Shown piece after piece: positions 30,173 to 40,346 of a stretch of DNA of 64,000 nucleotides. The stretch covers positions 62,001 to 126,000 of the forward strand of contig NZ_JABEME010000011.1 of the NCBI RefSeq assembly GCF_013004645.1, in the 5' to 3' direction. Position numbers and translations under genes: made by a program. This stretch comes from Stenotrophomonas africana. Its GTDB lineage: Bacteria > Pseudomonadota > Gammaproteobacteria > Xanthomonadales > Xanthomonadaceae. The notes under the pieces are model-generated. The model worked only from the letters and a program-made list of their open reading frames with translations. It did not search any database and was not told where the DNA came from. How positions within the stretch are numbered: the stretch's first letter is position 1; each line of letters opens with the position of its first letter.

Positions 30173-31684
30173 ATGAGCAAGGAACTGTTGCTGGTAGTCG
30201 ACGCGGTCGCCAACGAGAAGGGCGTGCCGCGTGAAGTGATCTTCGATGCCATCGAGGCCGCCCTGGCCTCGGCAGCGAAGAAGCGCTATCCCGACGAGGA
30301 AGTGCTGACCCGTGTGGTCATCGACCACAAGGATGGCAGCTACGAAACCTTCCGCCGCTGGGAAGTGGTGGCCGATGACGTGGTCATGGAATCGCCGGAC
30401 CGCCAGATCCGCCTGATGGATGCCGTCGATGAAGCCGAAGGCGTGGACGTCGGCGACTACATCGAAGAGCAGATCGAAAACCCGGATTTCGGGCGCATTG
30501 CCGCCCAGGCCGCCAAGCAGGTCATCGTCCAGCGCGTGCGCGAAGCCGAGCGTCAGCAGGTCGTGGATGCCTGGAAGGATCGCGTCGGCGAGCTGATCAC
30601 CGGTGTGGTCAAGCGCGCCGAGCGCGGCAACATCTATGTCGACCTCGGTGGCAACGCCGAAGGCTTCATTCCGAAGGACAAGGGCATTCCGCGCGACGTG
30701 CTGCGCGCTGGTGACCGCGTGCGCGGCTACCTGGCCGAAGTCCGTTCGGAACCGCGTGGCCCGCAGCTGTTCATCAGCCGTGCCGCCCCGGAATTCATGA
30801 TCGAGCTGTTCAAGCTGGAAGTGCCGGAAGTCGGCCAGGGCCTGGTGGAAATCAAGGCCTGTGCCCGTGACCCGGGCGATCGCGCCAAGATCGCCGTGCT
30901 GGCCCACGACCAGCGCACCGATCCGATCGGTGCCTGCATCGGCATGCGCGGTTCGCGCGTGCAGGCCGTGTCCAACGAGCTCAATGGCGAGCGCGTGGAC
31001 ATCGTGCTGTGGAACGACAACCCGGCCAACTTCGTCATCAACGCGATGGCGCCGGCTGAAGTGCAGTCGATCATCGTCGATGAAGACAAGCACTCGATGG
31101 ACCTGGCCGTTGCCGAAGACCGCCTGGCCCAGGCAATCGGCAAGGGCGGCCAGAACGTGCGCCTGGCCAGCCGCCTGACCGGCTGGCAGCTCAACGTGAT
31201 GACCCAGGACCAGGTCACCGCCAAGTCGGAGGCCGAGCAGGCTTCGGCCCGCCAGCTGTTCATGGACAAGCTGGAAGTGGACGAGGAAATCGCCGGCATC
31301 CTGGTCAGCGAAGGCTTCGGCACTGTCGAGGAAATCGCATATGTCCCGGTCGGCGAACTGCTGGCCGTGGAAGGTTTCGACGAAGACATCGTCGAAGAGC
31401 TGCGCGCTCGTGCCCGCGATGCGCTGCTCAATGAGGCCCTGGCAGTCGAGGAAGGCCTTGAAGACGGCCAGCCGGCGCAGGACCTGCTGTCCCTGAAGGG
31501 CATGGACGAAGCCACCGCATATGCGCTGGCCGGCCACGGCGTGCGCACCAGTGAGGACCTGTCCGATCTGGCCGCCGACGAGGTCATGGACTTCGGCATC
31601 GAAGGGCTGGATCAGGCGCGCGCCGCTGCGCTGATCCTGGCCGCACGTGCCGAGGAGATCGCCCGACTGGAACGCGGCGAATGA
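30173..31684 (+). CDS. nusA: Transcription termination/antitermination factor NusA
   Basis: 503 residues. The N-terminal RNA-polymerase-binding domain (about 1-130) is followed by S1 (about 135-200, GELITGVVKRAERGNIYVDL), two KH domains (about 200-345; GACIGMRGSRV and AIGKGGQNVRLAS) and two acidic helix-hairpin-helix repeats to the end. It binds elongating RNA polymerase and acts in pausing, termination and rRNA antitermination. The ATG at 30173 matches the usual N-terminus MSKELLLVVDAV. Long upstream open frame belongs to rimP in another frame. Confidence 0.97.
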   Translation: MSKELLLVVDAVANEKGVPREVIFDAIEAALASAAKKRYPDEEVLTRVVIDHKDGSYETFRRWEVVADDVVMESPDRQIRLMDAVDEAEGVDVGDYIEEQIENPDFGRIAAQAAKQVIVQRVREAERQQVVDAWKDRVGELITGVVKRAERGNIYVDLGGNAEGFIPKDKGIPRDVLRAGDRVRGYLAEVRSEPRGPQLFISRAAPEFMIELFKLEVPEVGQGLVEIKACARDPGDRAKIAVLAHDQRTDPIGACIGMRGSRVQAVSNELNGERVDIVLWNDNPANFVINAMAPAEVQSIIVDEDKHSMDLAVAEDRLAQAIGKGGQNVRLASRLTGWQLNVMTQDQVTAKSEAEQASARQLFMDKLEVDEEIAGILVSEGFGTVEEIAYVPVGELLAVEGFDEDIVEELRARARDALLNEALAVEEGLEDGQPAQDLLSLKGMDEATAYALAGHGVRTSEDLSDLAADEVMDFGIEGLDQARAAALILAARAEEIARLERGE

Positions 31685-31700
31685 GCCGGCAATGAACAGG

Positions 31701-31719
31701 GCCCTGAGCCGCTCAGGGC
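31701..31719 (+). promoter_or_regulatory. Hairpin and possible -10 between nusA and infB
   Basis: Perfect 8-base arms GCCCTGAG/CTCAGGGC with a CCG loop, followed at once by TAGAAT (31721-31726). No T-run follows, so it may be an RNA processing or pausing hairpin, with a weak internal infB promoter behind it. Confidence 0.4.
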
Positions 31720-31776
31720 GTAGAATCCGCGCCACCTCCAGATGCGGGGGGGCGCCCACAAGATCATAGGATCCGA

Positions 31777-34428
31777 ATGTCGCAGCAAACCACCATCCGC
31801 AAGCTTGCCGAACTGGTCAACACGCCGGTCGAAAAACTGCTGGAACAGCTGGCCGGTGCCGGCATGAAGTTCAGCGGTCCCGACCAGGTCGTGACCAGCA
31901 CCGAGAAGGTGAAGCTCCTGGGCTTCCTTCGTCGTTCGCACGGCAAGCCCGAGCAGGCCCCGGAAGAAACTGATCAGTCTGCAAAGAAGATCACGCTCAA
32001 CCGCCGGAAACAGCAGGAAGTGACGGTCAGTTCCGGTCGCAGCAAGACGACCGTGAATGTGGAGGTGCGCCAGAAGCGTACCTACGTCAAGGATGGTGCT
32101 CGCGCCATGACCCCGGACGAAGAACGCGCCGACATCCTGCGCAAGCTGGAAGAGTCGCGCGCGCGCAACCTCGCCGAACAGCAGGCACTGGCCGAGAAGG
32201 ATCGTCTGCGCGACGAAGCCATTGTCCGCGCCCGTGAGGAAGAGGTCGCCGCCAAGGAACGCGCAGAGGCCGAGAAGAAGGCCGCCGAGGAAGCTGCCGC
32301 TGCCGCCAAGGCGGCCGAGGCGCTGGCTGCCAGCAAGCCGAAGGTGCGCGCTCCGATCGACGAAACCGCGCCGCGCCCGCCGCGTACCCCGGCTGCCGCT
32401 CCGGCTGCACCGCGTGGTGCACCGCCGGCACCGCCGCGCAGCGACGACCGCAACAACCGCAGCGCGCCGCGCAACGAGCGTGGCCCGGGTGATCGCTTTG
32501 CCGGCCAGATGCATCTGTCGGCGGCTGATCGTGCGCGTCGTGGCAACAGCAACAACAGCAACACCCGGGGTCGTCCGGGTGGTCGCAACCAGAGTGGCGG
32601 CCGTCGCGACATGTCGCGTGGTGGCAGCAACGCCGGTCCGCACGCCTTCGAGCGTCCGACCGCACCGGTGGTGCGTGAAGTGGCGATCGGCGACACCATC
32701 ACTGTGGCCGACCTGGCGCAGAAGCTCGCGCTGAAGGGCGGCGAGGTGGTGAAGGCGCTGTTCAAGATGGGCGTGATGGCCACCATCACCCAGTCCATCG
32801 ACCATGACACTGCCGCGCTGGTGACCGAAGAACTCGGCCACAAGGCGATCCGTGCCAACGACAACGACGCCGAAGACGCACTGCTGGCCTCGACCGGTGA
32901 AAACCAGGGCGAAGCCACCCAGCGTCCGCCGGTGGTCACCATCATGGGTCACGTCGACCACGGCAAGACCTCGCTGCTGGATTACATCCGCCGCACCAAG
33001 GTCGCCACCGGCGAAGCCGGCGGCATCACCCAGCACATCGGTGCCTACCACGTGGATACGCCGAAGGGCGTGATCAGCTTCCTGGATACCCCGGGCCACG
33101 CGGCATTCACCTCGATGCGTGCGCGCGGCGCCAAGCTGACCGACATCGTGGTGCTGGTCGTGGCCGCCGATGACGGTGTCATGCCGCAGACCAAGGAAGC
33201 GATCCAGCACGCGCGTTCGGCGGGTGTGCCGCTGATCGTGGCGATCAACAAGATCGACAAGTCCGATGCCGACCCGATGCGGGTCAAGAACGAACTGCTG
33301 TCCGAGCAGGTCGTGGCCGAAGACTTCGGTGGTGACACCCAGATGGTGGAGATCTCGGCCAAGACCGGCCTGGGCGTCGACGACCTGCTGGATGCCATCT
33401 CGATCCAGGCCGAACTGCTGGAACTGAAGGCGGTCGACGAAGGCCGCGCCGCGGGCGTGGTGATCGAATCGTCGCTGGACAAGGGCCGTGGCCCGGTCGC
33501 CACGGTGCTGGTGCAGCAGGGCCGCCTGAAGAAGGGCGACTACCTGGTGTGCGGCATCCAGTACGGCCGCGTGCGTGCGCTGTTCGACGAAACCGGCAAG
33601 CAGCCGGAGTTCGCCGGCCCGTCCATCCCGGTGCAGGTCCTGGGCCTGTCCGGCGTGCCGGAAGCCGGTGACGACTTTGTGGTCGTCGAGGACGAGCGTC
33701 TGGCCAAGGACGTTGCCCAGCAGCGTGAGACCAAGCGCCGTGAATCGCGCCTGGTCGCCACCGCTGGCAGCCGCATGGAAGACATCATGGCGACCCTGGG
33801 CAAGGGCGAGGGCCAGCAGGTCCTCAACCTGGTCATCAAGGCCGACGTGCAGGGTTCGGTGCAGGCCCTGAGCCAGGCACTGGTCGCGCTGTCCAACGAA
33901 GACATCCGCATCAACGTGATCCACTCCGGCGTGGGCGGCATCACCGAGTCGGACGCCAACTCGGCGGCCGCTTCCAAGGCCACCGTCATCGGCTTCAACG
34001 TGCGTGCGGATGCTTCGGCCCGTCGCATCATTGAATCCAACGGCGTGGACCTGCGTTACTTCTCAATCATCTATGACGTGATCGATCAGGTGAAGCAGGT
34101 GGCCTCCGGTCTGCTGGGCGTGGAGATCCGCGAAGAGATCATCGGTATCGCCGAGGTCCGCGACGTCTTCCGCAGCTCCAAGCTGGGCGCCGTCGCCGGT
34201 TCGATGGTCATCGAGGGCGTGGTCAAGCGCAACAAGCCGATCCGCGTGCTGCGCGACAGCGTGGTGATCTTCGAGGGCGAGCTGGAATCGCTGCGTCGCT
34301 TCAAGGAGAACGTCGAGGAAGTCCGCAACGGTACCGAATGCGGTATCGCGGTGAAGGCCTACAACGACGTCAAGCCGGGTGATCAGATCGAGTGCTTCGA
34401 GCGTATCGAAGTGCCGCGCACCCTGTAA
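31777..34428 (+). CDS. infB: Translation initiation factor IF-2
   Basis: 883 residues. An IF2_N module (about 1-55) is followed by a highly charged, Ala/Glu-rich helical linker, a second IF2_N region (about 295-350), and the GTPase domain with G1 GHVDHGKT at 391-398, G3 DTPGH and G4 NKID. Domains II, III and IV follow to the C-terminus. It delivers fMet-tRNA to the 30S subunit; notably the two initiator tRNA genes lie upstream of the same operon. Three REP palindromes lie between its stop and rbfA. Confidence 0.97.
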   Translation: MSQQTTIRKLAELVNTPVEKLLEQLAGAGMKFSGPDQVVTSTEKVKLLGFLRRSHGKPEQAPEETDQSAKKITLNRRKQQEVTVSSGRSKTTVNVEVRQKRTYVKDGARAMTPDEERADILRKLEESRARNLAEQQALAEKDRLRDEAIVRAREEEVAAKERAEAEKKAAEEAAAAAKAAEALAASKPKVRAPIDETAPRPPRTPAAAPAAPRGAPPAPPRSDDRNNRSAPRNERGPGDRFAGQMHLSAADRARRGNSNNSNTRGRPGGRNQSGGRRDMSRGGSNAGPHAFERPTAPVVREVAIGDTITVADLAQKLALKGGEVVKALFKMGVMATITQSIDHDTAALVTEELGHKAIRANDNDAEDALLASTGENQGEATQRPPVVTIMGHVDHGKTSLLDYIRRTKVATGEAGGITQHIGAYHVDTPKGVISFLDTPGHAAFTSMRARGAKLTDIVVLVVAADDGVMPQTKEAIQHARSAGVPLIVAINKIDKSDADPMRVKNELLSEQVVAEDFGGDTQMVEISAKTGLGVDDLLDAISIQAELLELKAVDEGRAAGVVIESSLDKGRGPVATVLVQQGRLKKGDYLVCGIQYGRVRALFDETGKQPEFAGPSIPVQVLGLSGVPEAGDDFVVVEDERLAKDVAQQRETKRRESRLVATAGSRMEDIMATLGKGEGQQVLNLVIKADVQGSVQALSQALVALSNEDIRINVIHSGVGGITESDANSAAASKATVIGFNVRADASARRIIESNGVDLRYFSIIYDVIDQVKQVASGLLGVEIREEIIGIAEVRDVFRSSKLGAVAGSMVIEGVVKRNKPIRVLRDSVVIFEGELESLRRFKENVEEVRNGTECGIAVKAYNDVKPGDQIECFERIEVPRTL

Positions 34429-34440
34429 TGCTGCAAGGCG

Positions 34441-34537
34441 GCCCGACCAACGGTCGGGCCCCACCATGTACCTGTAGCGCCCGACCGTTGGTCGGGCGAC
34501 AATCGAATCAAAGGTAGCGCCCGACCGTTGGTCGGGT
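34441..34537. repeat. Cluster of three SMAG/REP palindromes with the same core
   Basis: The core GCCCGACCGTTGGTCGGGC occurs three times: inverted at 34441-34459, and direct with a GTAG head at 34474-34497 and 34514-34537 (last base changed). The two direct copies are exactly 40 bases apart with similar spacers. They occupy the infB-rbfA gap within an otherwise tight operon. Confidence 0.9.
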
Positions 34538-34560
34538 GACAACTGAACCAAGAGCTCCTC

Positions 34561-34944
34561 GTGCCCAAGACTTTCCATCGAACCGACCGTGTCTCCGCCC
34601 AGCTGCGCCGTGAACTCGGCACCCTGGTGCACAACGCCGTGCGTGAGCACGGGTTGCCCTCGGTGAGCGTGTCCGACGTGGAAATCACCCGCGACATGGC
34701 CCATGCCAAGGTGTTCGTCACCGCGCTGATGCCCGAACGTTCGGCTGAAGCCGTGGCCGGCCTGAAGGAGCTGGGCTATCGCCTGCGCATGGACCTGGCC
34801 CGCGCGATGAAGCTGCGCCACGTGCCGGAACTGCACTTCCACTACGACGACTCGGTCGACCGTGGTGAGCACATCGACAACATCCTGCGCGACCTGCCCG
34901 ATACGCTGGCCGCGGAGAAGCGTCGCGAGAGCGACGAAGAATAA
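34561..34944 (+). CDS. rbfA: 30S ribosome-binding factor RbfA
   Basis: 127 residues, a KH-fold protein for late 30S maturation and cold adaptation. [17 protein letters not shown] at the N-terminus and [19 protein letters not shown] strand ([13 protein letters not shown]) are typical. It starts with GTG at 34561, 23 bases after the REP cluster. Position between infB and truB is the standard one. Confidence 0.95.
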   Translation: MPKTFHRTDRVSAQLRRELGTLVHNAVREHGLPSVSVSDVEITRDMAHAKVFVTALMPERSAEAVAGLKELGYRLRMDLARAMKLRHVPELHFHYDDSVDRGEHIDNILRDLPDTLAAEKRRESDEE

Positions 34945-34951
34945 GCGCGCG

Positions 34952-34971
34952 ACGCCGGGCATGCCCGGCGT
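34952..34971 (+). terminator. Hairpin after rbfA
   Basis: GC-rich 9-base arms (ACGCCGGGC/GCCCGGCGT) around AT, then TTGTTG. It starts 7 bases after the rbfA stop. The T-run is poor, so it is a weak terminator or an mRNA-stabilising end. Confidence 0.5.
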
Positions 34972-35017
34972 TGTTGCATTCCGGCTGCGCGATGTCTGAT
35001 GCAGACCCCGCTGCGGC

Positions 35018-35040
35018 AGTCGAGCATGGCTCGACTCTAC
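35018..35040 (-). repeat. SMAG/REP palindrome, minus orientation
   Basis: AGTCGAGC-ATG-GCTCGACT (35018-35036) followed by CTAC (35037-35040), which is GTAG on the minus strand. It ends 11 bases before the truB start and occupies the place where a ribosome site would be expected. Confidence 0.8.
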
Positions 35041-35051
35041 GAAATTCTGTC

Positions 35052-35960
35052 ATGACCCGAATTCAGTTCCGCCGCCTGGATGGCATCCTGCTGCTCGACA
35101 AGTCGACCGGCATGAGCTCCAACGCCGCCCTGCAGGTGGCCCGTCGCCTGTTCCGTGCCGAGAAGGGCGGCCATACCGGCAGCCTTGATCCGCTGGCCAC
35201 CGGCCTGTTGCCGCTGTGCTTCGGCGAGGCAACCAAGATCGCCGGCCTGCTGCTCGGCTCGGCCAAGGCCTACGACGCCGAGATCATGCTCGGCCAGACC
35301 ACCGATACCGATGACGCCGAAGGCCAGGTGCTGCTGCAGCGCCCGGTGCCTTCGATCAGCGCCGAGGCCCTGCAGGCGGCGCTGGTGCCGCTGACCGGCA
35401 GCATCCGCCAACGCGCCCCGATCTATTCGGCGCTGAAGCAGGGTGGGGAACCGCTGTATGTGAAGGCCCGCCGTGGGGATGTCATCGAGGCCCCGGAACG
35501 CGAGGTCCACGTGCATGCCATCGAGGTGCTGGAGCAGCAGCCGGAACGGCTGCGCCTGCGGGTGACCTGCGGCTCCGGCACCTACATCCGCAGCCTGGCC
35601 CGCGACCTGGGCGAGGCGCTGGGCTGTGGTGCCCACATCAGCGCGCTGCGCCGCCTCTGGGTCGAGCCATTCCGTGAACCGGCGATGGTCACCCTGGATC
35701 AGCTGCGGGCGATGGTCGAGGCGGGTGACGAGACGGGCATGGACGCGCTGCTGCTGCCATTGGCGGCCGGCCTGGCTGAGTATCCGCGGATCGACCTCGA
35801 TGCCGATCAGACCCACCGCTTCTGCGTCGGCCAGCGCCAGCGCGACCCGTCCTGGCCCCATGGCCTGGTGGCCGTGTTCGGTCCGGACGACGCTGTCCAG
35901 GGATTGGGCCAGGTCGATGACAGTGGCCTGCTGGCCCCGCAGCGTCGTTTCAACCTCTGA
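35052..35960 (+). CDS. truB: tRNA pseudouridine(55) synthase TruB
   Basis: 302 residues. It makes pseudouridine 55 in the tRNA T loop. The catalytic aspartate is in [16 protein letters not shown]; later motifs [10 protein letters not shown] and the C-terminal PUA-like domain are present. ATG at 35052 is chosen because [22 protein letters not shown] is the family start; the frame is open upstream through a REP element. No clear Shine-Dalgarno is present, probably because of that REP. Confidence 0.95.
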   Translation: MTRIQFRRLDGILLLDKSTGMSSNAALQVARRLFRAEKGGHTGSLDPLATGLLPLCFGEATKIAGLLLGSAKAYDAEIMLGQTTDTDDAEGQVLLQRPVPSISAEALQAALVPLTGSIRQRAPIYSALKQGGEPLYVKARRGDVIEAPEREVHVHAIEVLEQQPERLRLRVTCGSGTYIRSLARDLGEALGCGAHISALRRLWVEPFREPAMVTLDQLRAMVEAGDETGMDALLLPLAAGLAEYPRIDLDADQTHRFCVGQRQRDPSWPHGLVAVFGPDDAVQGLGQVDDSGLLAPQRRFNL

Positions 35961-35987
35961 CCTGGCCTGCCGGTTCAGCCCCGGTCC

Positions 35988-36016
35988 TTGTCCCGGAAGC
36001 CCCCGCCCGTTACAAT
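35988..36016 (+). promoter_or_regulatory. Promoter of rpsO
   Basis: TTGTCC (35988-35993), 17 bases, TACAAT (36011-36016), about 120 bases before rpsO. It gives rpsO-pnp its own transcription in addition to read-through. Confidence 0.75.
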
Positions 36017-36133
36017 TTCGCGGCCGTTTTCCGGCAGCCTGCCTCGCGCGGGTTTCATCCTTGTAGTCCACGGCGAGCCTGGCGGTGCGCGAAGCGCGTT
36101 CCTGCCGGCCACGCATCACAGAGAAAAAAGAAA

Positions 36134-36394
36134 ATGTCGATCGACACCCAGAAGGTCATTGAAGACAACAAGCGCAGCTCGGCTGACACCGGCTCCCCGG
36201 AAGTCCAGGTTGCCCTGCTGACCGCCCGCATCGAACTGCTGACCGGCCACTTCAAGACCCACAAGAAGGACCACCACAGCCGCCGCGGCCTGCTGCAGAT
36301 GGTCAACCGCCGTCGCAGCCTGCTCGACTACCTGAAGAAGAAGGACGTCGAGCGTTACAAGGCCCTGATTGAAAAGCTTGGCCTGCGTCGCTAA
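36134..36394 (+). CDS. rpsO: 30S ribosomal protein S15
   Basis: 86 residues, all helical, binding 16S rRNA in the platform early in assembly. [15 protein letters not shown] and the [19 protein letters not shown] region are standard. The leader of about 110 bases before it may carry the S15 autoregulatory structure known elsewhere; I cannot assign one. A purine-rich AGAGAAAAAAGAAA precedes the ATG. Confidence 0.97.
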   Translation: MSIDTQKVIEDNKRSSADTGSPEVQVALLTARIELLTGHFKTHKKDHHSRRGLLQMVNRRRSLLDYLKKKDVERYKALIEKLGLRR

Positions 36395-36406
36395 GCAACG
36401 AATCCC

Positions 36407-36434
36407 CCGCGGCGCAGCGATGCGCCGCGGTTTT
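36407..36434 (+). terminator. Terminator between rpsO and pnp
   Basis: Perfect 10-base GC-rich arms (36407-36416/36421-36430) with a GCGA tetraloop, then TTTTGTTTTG. It begins 12 bases after the rpsO stop and should reduce read-through into pnp. Confidence 0.9.
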
Positions 36435-36462
36435 GTTTTGTAGCACCGCAATCCCCGATTCA

Positions 36463-36480
36463 GGCCGGAACGATCCGGCC
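36463..36480 (+). promoter_or_regulatory. Hairpin in the pnp leader
   Basis: GGCCGGA-ACGA-TCCGGCC, 7-base perfect arms, about 65 bases before pnp, followed by a smaller GGCG/CGCC stem. In E. coli a leader hairpin is cut by RNase III and then used for PNPase autoregulation; this stem is shorter, so a similar role is only a possibility. Confidence 0.4.
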
Positions 36481-36545
36481 ACCCGCTGGCGGCAAGGGTC
36501 GCCGACGGTCCAAATTCGCAGACAGCATCCCCAAGGACACCCTCC

Positions 36546-38654
36546 GTGGCAAAAATCACCAAAACCTTCCAGTACGGCAAGCACACCGTCACGCTCGAGA
36601 CCGGCGAAGTCGCCCGTCAGGCCAGCGGTGCCGTCATCGTCAAGATGGACGACACCGTACTGCTGGTCACCGCCGTCGCCGCCAAGAGCGCGCGTGAAGG
36701 CCAGGACTTCTTCCCGCTGACCGTCGATTATCAGGAAAAGTTCTACGCCGGCGGCCGTATCCCGGGTGGTTTCTTCAAGCGTGAAGGCCGTGCGACCGAG
36801 AAGGAAACCCTGATCTCGCGTCTGATCGACCGTCCGATCCGTCCGCTGTTCCCGGAAGACTACAAGAACGAAGTGCAGATCATCGCCACGGTCATGTCGT
36901 TGAACCCGGACGTGGACGGCGACATTGCTGCCCTGATCGGTGCCTCGGCTGCCCTGTCGCTGGCCGGCACCCCGTTCATGGGCCCGATCGGCGCTGCCAA
37001 GGTCGGTTACAAGAACGGCGAGTACATCCTGAACCCGACCGTCAGCGAACTGGCTGACTCGCAGCTGGAGCTGGTCGTCGCCGGTACCTCCAACGCCGTG
37101 CTGATGGTTGAATCCGAAGCCGCGCTGCTGTCCGAAGAAGTGATGCTGGGCGCCGTGACCTTCGGTCACCGCGAGATGCAGAAGGTCATCAACGCGATCA
37201 ACGAGCTGACCGTCGAAGCCGGCACCAAGCCGTCGACCTGGGAAGCCCCGGCCAAGAACGACGTGCTGATCTCCGCCCTGAAGGAAGCCATCGGCCCGCG
37301 CCTGGGCGAAGCCTTCCAGGTGCGCGACAAGCTGCAGCGCCGCGACGCCATCTCGGCGATCAAGAAGGACGTGTTCGAAACCCTGGCTGGCCGCGTGGCC
37401 GCTGAAGGCTGGAACCCGGCCGAGCTGTCGAAGGAATTCGGCGAGCTGGAATACCGCACCATGCGTGACTCGGTGCTGGACACCAAGGTCCGTATCGACG
37501 GCCGTGCGCTGGATACCGTCCGCCCGATCGCCGTGAAGACCGGCGTGCTGCCGCGTACCCACGGTTCCTCGCTGTTCACTCGCGGCGAAACCCAGGCCAT
37601 CGTGACCATCACCCTGGGCACCGCCCGTGACGGCCAAGTCATCGACGCCGTTGCCGGTGAGTACAAGGAAAACTTCCTCTTCCACTACAACTTCCCTCCG
37701 TTCTCGGTGGGTGAGTGCGGCCGCATGATGGGTCCGAAGCGCCGCGAAATCGGCCACGGTCGCCTGGCCAAGCGCGGCGTGCTGGCTGTCATGCCGTCGC
37801 TGGAAGCCTTCCCGTACACCATCCGCGTCGTCTCGGAAATCACCGAGTCGAACGGTTCCTCGTCGATGGCTTCGGTCTGCGGTTCCTCGCTGGCCCTGAT
37901 GGACGCCGGCGTGCCGGTGAAGGCGCCGGTTGCCGGTATCGCCATGGGTCTGGTCAAGGAAGGCGAGCGCTTCGTCGTCCTGTCCGACATCCTGGGTGAC
38001 GAAGATCACCTGGGCGACATGGACTTCAAGGTGGCCGGTACCGCTGAGGGCATCTCCGCCCTGCAGATGGACATCAAGATCGAAGGCATCACCGAAGAGA
38101 TCATGAAGCAGGCGCTGCAGCAGGCCAAGGCTGGTCGTCTGCACATCCTGGGCGAAATGGCCCACGGCCTGACCGCTCCGCGCGAAGAGCTGTCGGACTA
38201 CGCGCCGCGCCTGCTGACCATCAAGATCCACCCGGACAAGATCCGCGAAGTGATCGGCAAGGGTGGCTCGACCATCCAGGCCATCACCAAGGAAACCGGC
38301 ACCCAGATCGACATCCAGGACGACGGCACCATCGTCATCGCTTCGGTCAATGCCATCGCTGCGCAGGCTGCCAAGGCCCGCATCGAGCAGATCACCTCGG
38401 ATGTCGAGCCGGGCCGCATCTACGAAGGCAAGGTCGCCAAGATCATGGACTTCGGTGCGTTCGTCACGATCCTGCCGGGCAAGGACGGTCTGGTCCACGT
38501 GTCGCAGATCTCCAGCGATCGCGTCGAGAAGGTCGGCGACGTGCTGAAGGAAGGCGATGTGGTCAAGGTCAAGGTGCTGGAAGTCGACAAGCAGGGCCGT
38601 ATCCGCCTGTCGATGAAGGCCGTGGAAGAAGGCGACGCCGTCAGCGCCGAGTAA
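36546..38654 (+). CDS. pnp: Polyribonucleotide nucleotidyltransferase
   Basis: 702 residues. A phosphorolytic 3'-5' exoribonuclease and degradosome component. Two RNase PH domains (about 5-215 and 310-550) are joined by an all-alpha linker. The KH domain has [15 protein letters not shown] (about 560) and the S1 domain [18 protein letters not shown] (about 622). It starts with GTG. Last gene of the metY-pnp block; three hairpins and a terminator follow. Confidence 0.97.
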   Translation: MAKITKTFQYGKHTVTLETGEVARQASGAVIVKMDDTVLLVTAVAAKSAREGQDFFPLTVDYQEKFYAGGRIPGGFFKREGRATEKETLISRLIDRPIRPLFPEDYKNEVQIIATVMSLNPDVDGDIAALIGASAALSLAGTPFMGPIGAAKVGYKNGEYILNPTVSELADSQLELVVAGTSNAVLMVESEAALLSEEVMLGAVTFGHREMQKVINAINELTVEAGTKPSTWEAPAKNDVLISALKEAIGPRLGEAFQVRDKLQRRDAISAIKKDVFETLAGRVAAEGWNPAELSKEFGELEYRTMRDSVLDTKVRIDGRALDTVRPIAVKTGVLPRTHGSSLFTRGETQAIVTITLGTARDGQVIDAVAGEYKENFLFHYNFPPFSVGECGRMMGPKRREIGHGRLAKRGVLAVMPSLEAFPYTIRVVSEITESNGSSSMASVCGSSLALMDAGVPVKAPVAGIAMGLVKEGERFVVLSDILGDEDHLGDMDFKVAGTAEGISALQMDIKIEGITEEIMKQALQQAKAGRLHILGEMAHGLTAPREELSDYAPRLLTIKIHPDKIREVIGKGGSTIQAITKETGTQIDIQDDGTIVIASVNAIAAQAAKARIEQITSDVEPGRIYEGKVAKIMDFGAFVTILPGKDGLVHVSQISSDRVEKVGDVLKEGDVVKVKVLEVDKQGRIRLSMKAVEEGDAVSAE

Positions 38655-38701
38655 TCGACCTCCGGTCGATTGCGCGGTGGGTGGGGACCGTTGGTCCTCA
38701 C
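38654..38701. repeat. Two stacked hairpins (REP-like) after pnp
   Basis: ATCGACC-TCC-GGTCGAT (38654-38670) overlaps the pnp stop, and GTGGGGACC-GTT-GGTCCTCAC (38681-38701, one G-T pair) follows. The second has the SMAG size and CGTT-type centre. Both lie before the true terminator. Confidence 0.6.
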
Positions 38702-38714
38702 GCTTTCGCAAATG

Positions 38715-38740
38715 AAAAAGCGGGCTTCGGCCCGCTTTTT
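38715..38740 (+). terminator. Intrinsic terminator of the nusA-pnp operon
   Basis: AAAAAGCGGGC-TTCG-GCCCGCTTTTT, 11-base arms with a UUCG tetraloop and a T-run. It ends the long translation/RNA operon and lies 44 bases before the next ATG. Confidence 0.95.
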
Positions 38741-38783
38741 CTTTGCCTGTCATCCAGCGCGCTGCAGCCGCTATGCTTCGGCC

Positions 38784-40346
38784 ATGGACACCCTGCGCCT
38801 GCTCGACCTGGACATCGATCGCCCGGCGCGGCGCGTCAGTCGCAACGGCGAGGCATTGCCCGTCAGCGGCCTCAGCTGGACCCTGCTCGATGTGCTTCTC
38901 GCGCACGGCACCGACGTCGTGGATTTCGACACGCTTGCCGCGCAGGTCTGGGCGCCGGCGGTGGTCGGTGAAGATGCGGTCAGCCAGCGGGTCAAACTGC
39001 TGCGCCAGGCCCTGGGTGACGACAGCCGACGCCCGCGCTACATCCGTTCGGTGCGCGGTCGCGGCTACCAGCTGTGTGTGCCGCCGCTGCCTGCGGCCGT
39101 ACCGCCCGAGCGATCACGCTGGCGTCGCCGATTCGGTTGGGGCGTAGCCGCCGTGGCGGTACTGTGCGGGGTGGCCGCACTGTTGCCGTGGTCGCGGTCG
39201 GCATCGCAAAGCGGCGCACAGGCGTTGCTGCAGCGCGCCGACTACTACGCCGGCATCGGCCAGGCCAGCAACAACGAACGGGCCATCAGCCTGTATCGGC
39301 AGGCATTGCAGGCCGACCCGGAGTCTGCTGGCGCGCGGCGTGGTCTGTCTCGCGCTCTGTCGGCGCAGGGGTGCCTGTTCAACGGTACGCCCGCGCAGCT
39401 GAGCGAAGCGCTGTCCCTGGCCGAACTGGAGCGCCAGCGTGCGCCGCGCGACGCAGCCACCCATGCGCTGTGGGGCTACGCGCAGGACTGCCAGGGCAAC
39501 ATGCGCAAGGCTATCCAGGGATATGCGCGCGCCATTGAACTGGACCCGGGAGACGAGCGCAGCCGCGCATCGCTGGCCTACCTGCAGCAGGAGCGCGGCC
39601 AGCTCGCCACAGCGCTGCAGGCCAACCTGACCTTGAAGGCTCCCGAGCGCATCCGCTTCCGTGATGTGCAGGTCGCGCGCGAGCTGGAACTGCTGGGCTT
39701 CACCCAGGTGGCCGCGGTTCGCCACGCACGCAACTTCCAGCTGTACCCGGACAACGTTTTCTCCAATATTGCCTGGCCGCGCAGCCTGTACCTGGCCGGC
39801 GCGCCGCAGCAGGCCCGGCAGGCGCTGGACGAGGCGCTGGCGCGTGGCACGCCGCATCCGCAGCTGCTGCGCCTGCAGGGCGAACTGGCGTTGCTGGCCG
39901 GTGACCACACGGCCGCTGCCGAAGCCTTTGAGCGTGGCCGCCAGCTGCGGCCCCAACAGTCGCTGGGGCAGGCCCTGGCGGCGTTGCATGGACCGCAGCC
40001 GGCGGATCAGGGGTGGATCGATCAGCGTCTGCGGAGGTTCGGCGACAGCGACGGCGACGGCTGGCCCGATGCAGCCCTGGAGCGTGCGTTGTTGCTGCAG
40101 GCCGCTGGGCGCAGCAATGACGCGGTGGCAACACTGCACCGGGCCGTTGATGACGGATTCCGCGATGTGGCGTGGCTGCGTGCTACGCCACTGTTCGCCC
40201 CCCTGCGCGACACCCCGGGCTGGGCGGCACTGCTGGATCGCCTCGATACCGATATCGGCCGGCAGCGCGCCCAGGTGCTGGCCTCAGCCTGGCGCCCCGA
40301 CGACCTGGCCTCGCTCAGTGCAGCGCCGGCAACAGGAACTCGGTGA
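38784..40346 (+). CDS. CadC-like winged-helix regulator with TPR-type repeats
   Basis: 520 residues. An OmpR-type winged-helix domain (about 1-100; SQRVKLLRQALGDD and YIRSVRGRGYQL) is followed by a basic stretch, one membrane helix (about 117-133) and a long C-terminal part with several tetratricopeptide-like repeats (about 150-380). This is the CadC layout: DNA binding inside, sensing outside, with no phosphoacceptor. A calcium-loop-like segment DSDGDGWPD sits at about residues 421-429. The signal is unknown. Its 3' end overlaps the convergent serine hydrolase gene by 32 bases. Confidence 0.82.
   Translation: MDTLRLLDLDIDRPARRVSRNGEALPVSGLSWTLLDVLLAHGTDVVDFDTLAAQVWAPAVVGEDAVSQRVKLLRQALGDDSRRPRYIRSVRGRGYQLCVPPLPAAVPPERSRWRRRFGWGVAAVAVLCGVAALLPWSRSASQSGAQALLQRADYYAGIGQASNNERAISLYRQALQADPESAGARRGLSRALSAQGCLFNGTPAQLSEALSLAELERQRAPRDAATHALWGYAQDCQGNMRKAIQGYARAIELDPGDERSRASLAYLQQERGQLATALQANLTLKAPERIRFRDVQVARELELLGFTQVAAVRHARNFQLYPDNVFSNIAWPRSLYLAGAPQQARQALDEALARGTPHPQLLRLQGELALLAGDHTAAAEAFERGRQLRPQQSLGQALAALHGPQPADQGWIDQRLRRFGDSDGDGWPDAALERALLLQAAGRSNDAVATLHRAVDDGFRDVAWLRATPLFAPLRDTPGWAALLDRLDTDIGRQRAQVLASAWRPDDLASLSAAPATGTR

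Noticed and set aside
34441..34537. Regular repeats as a CRISPR array
   Set aside because: Only three palindromic units, one of them inverted, with related short spacers and no cas genes; they fit SMAG/REP elements.
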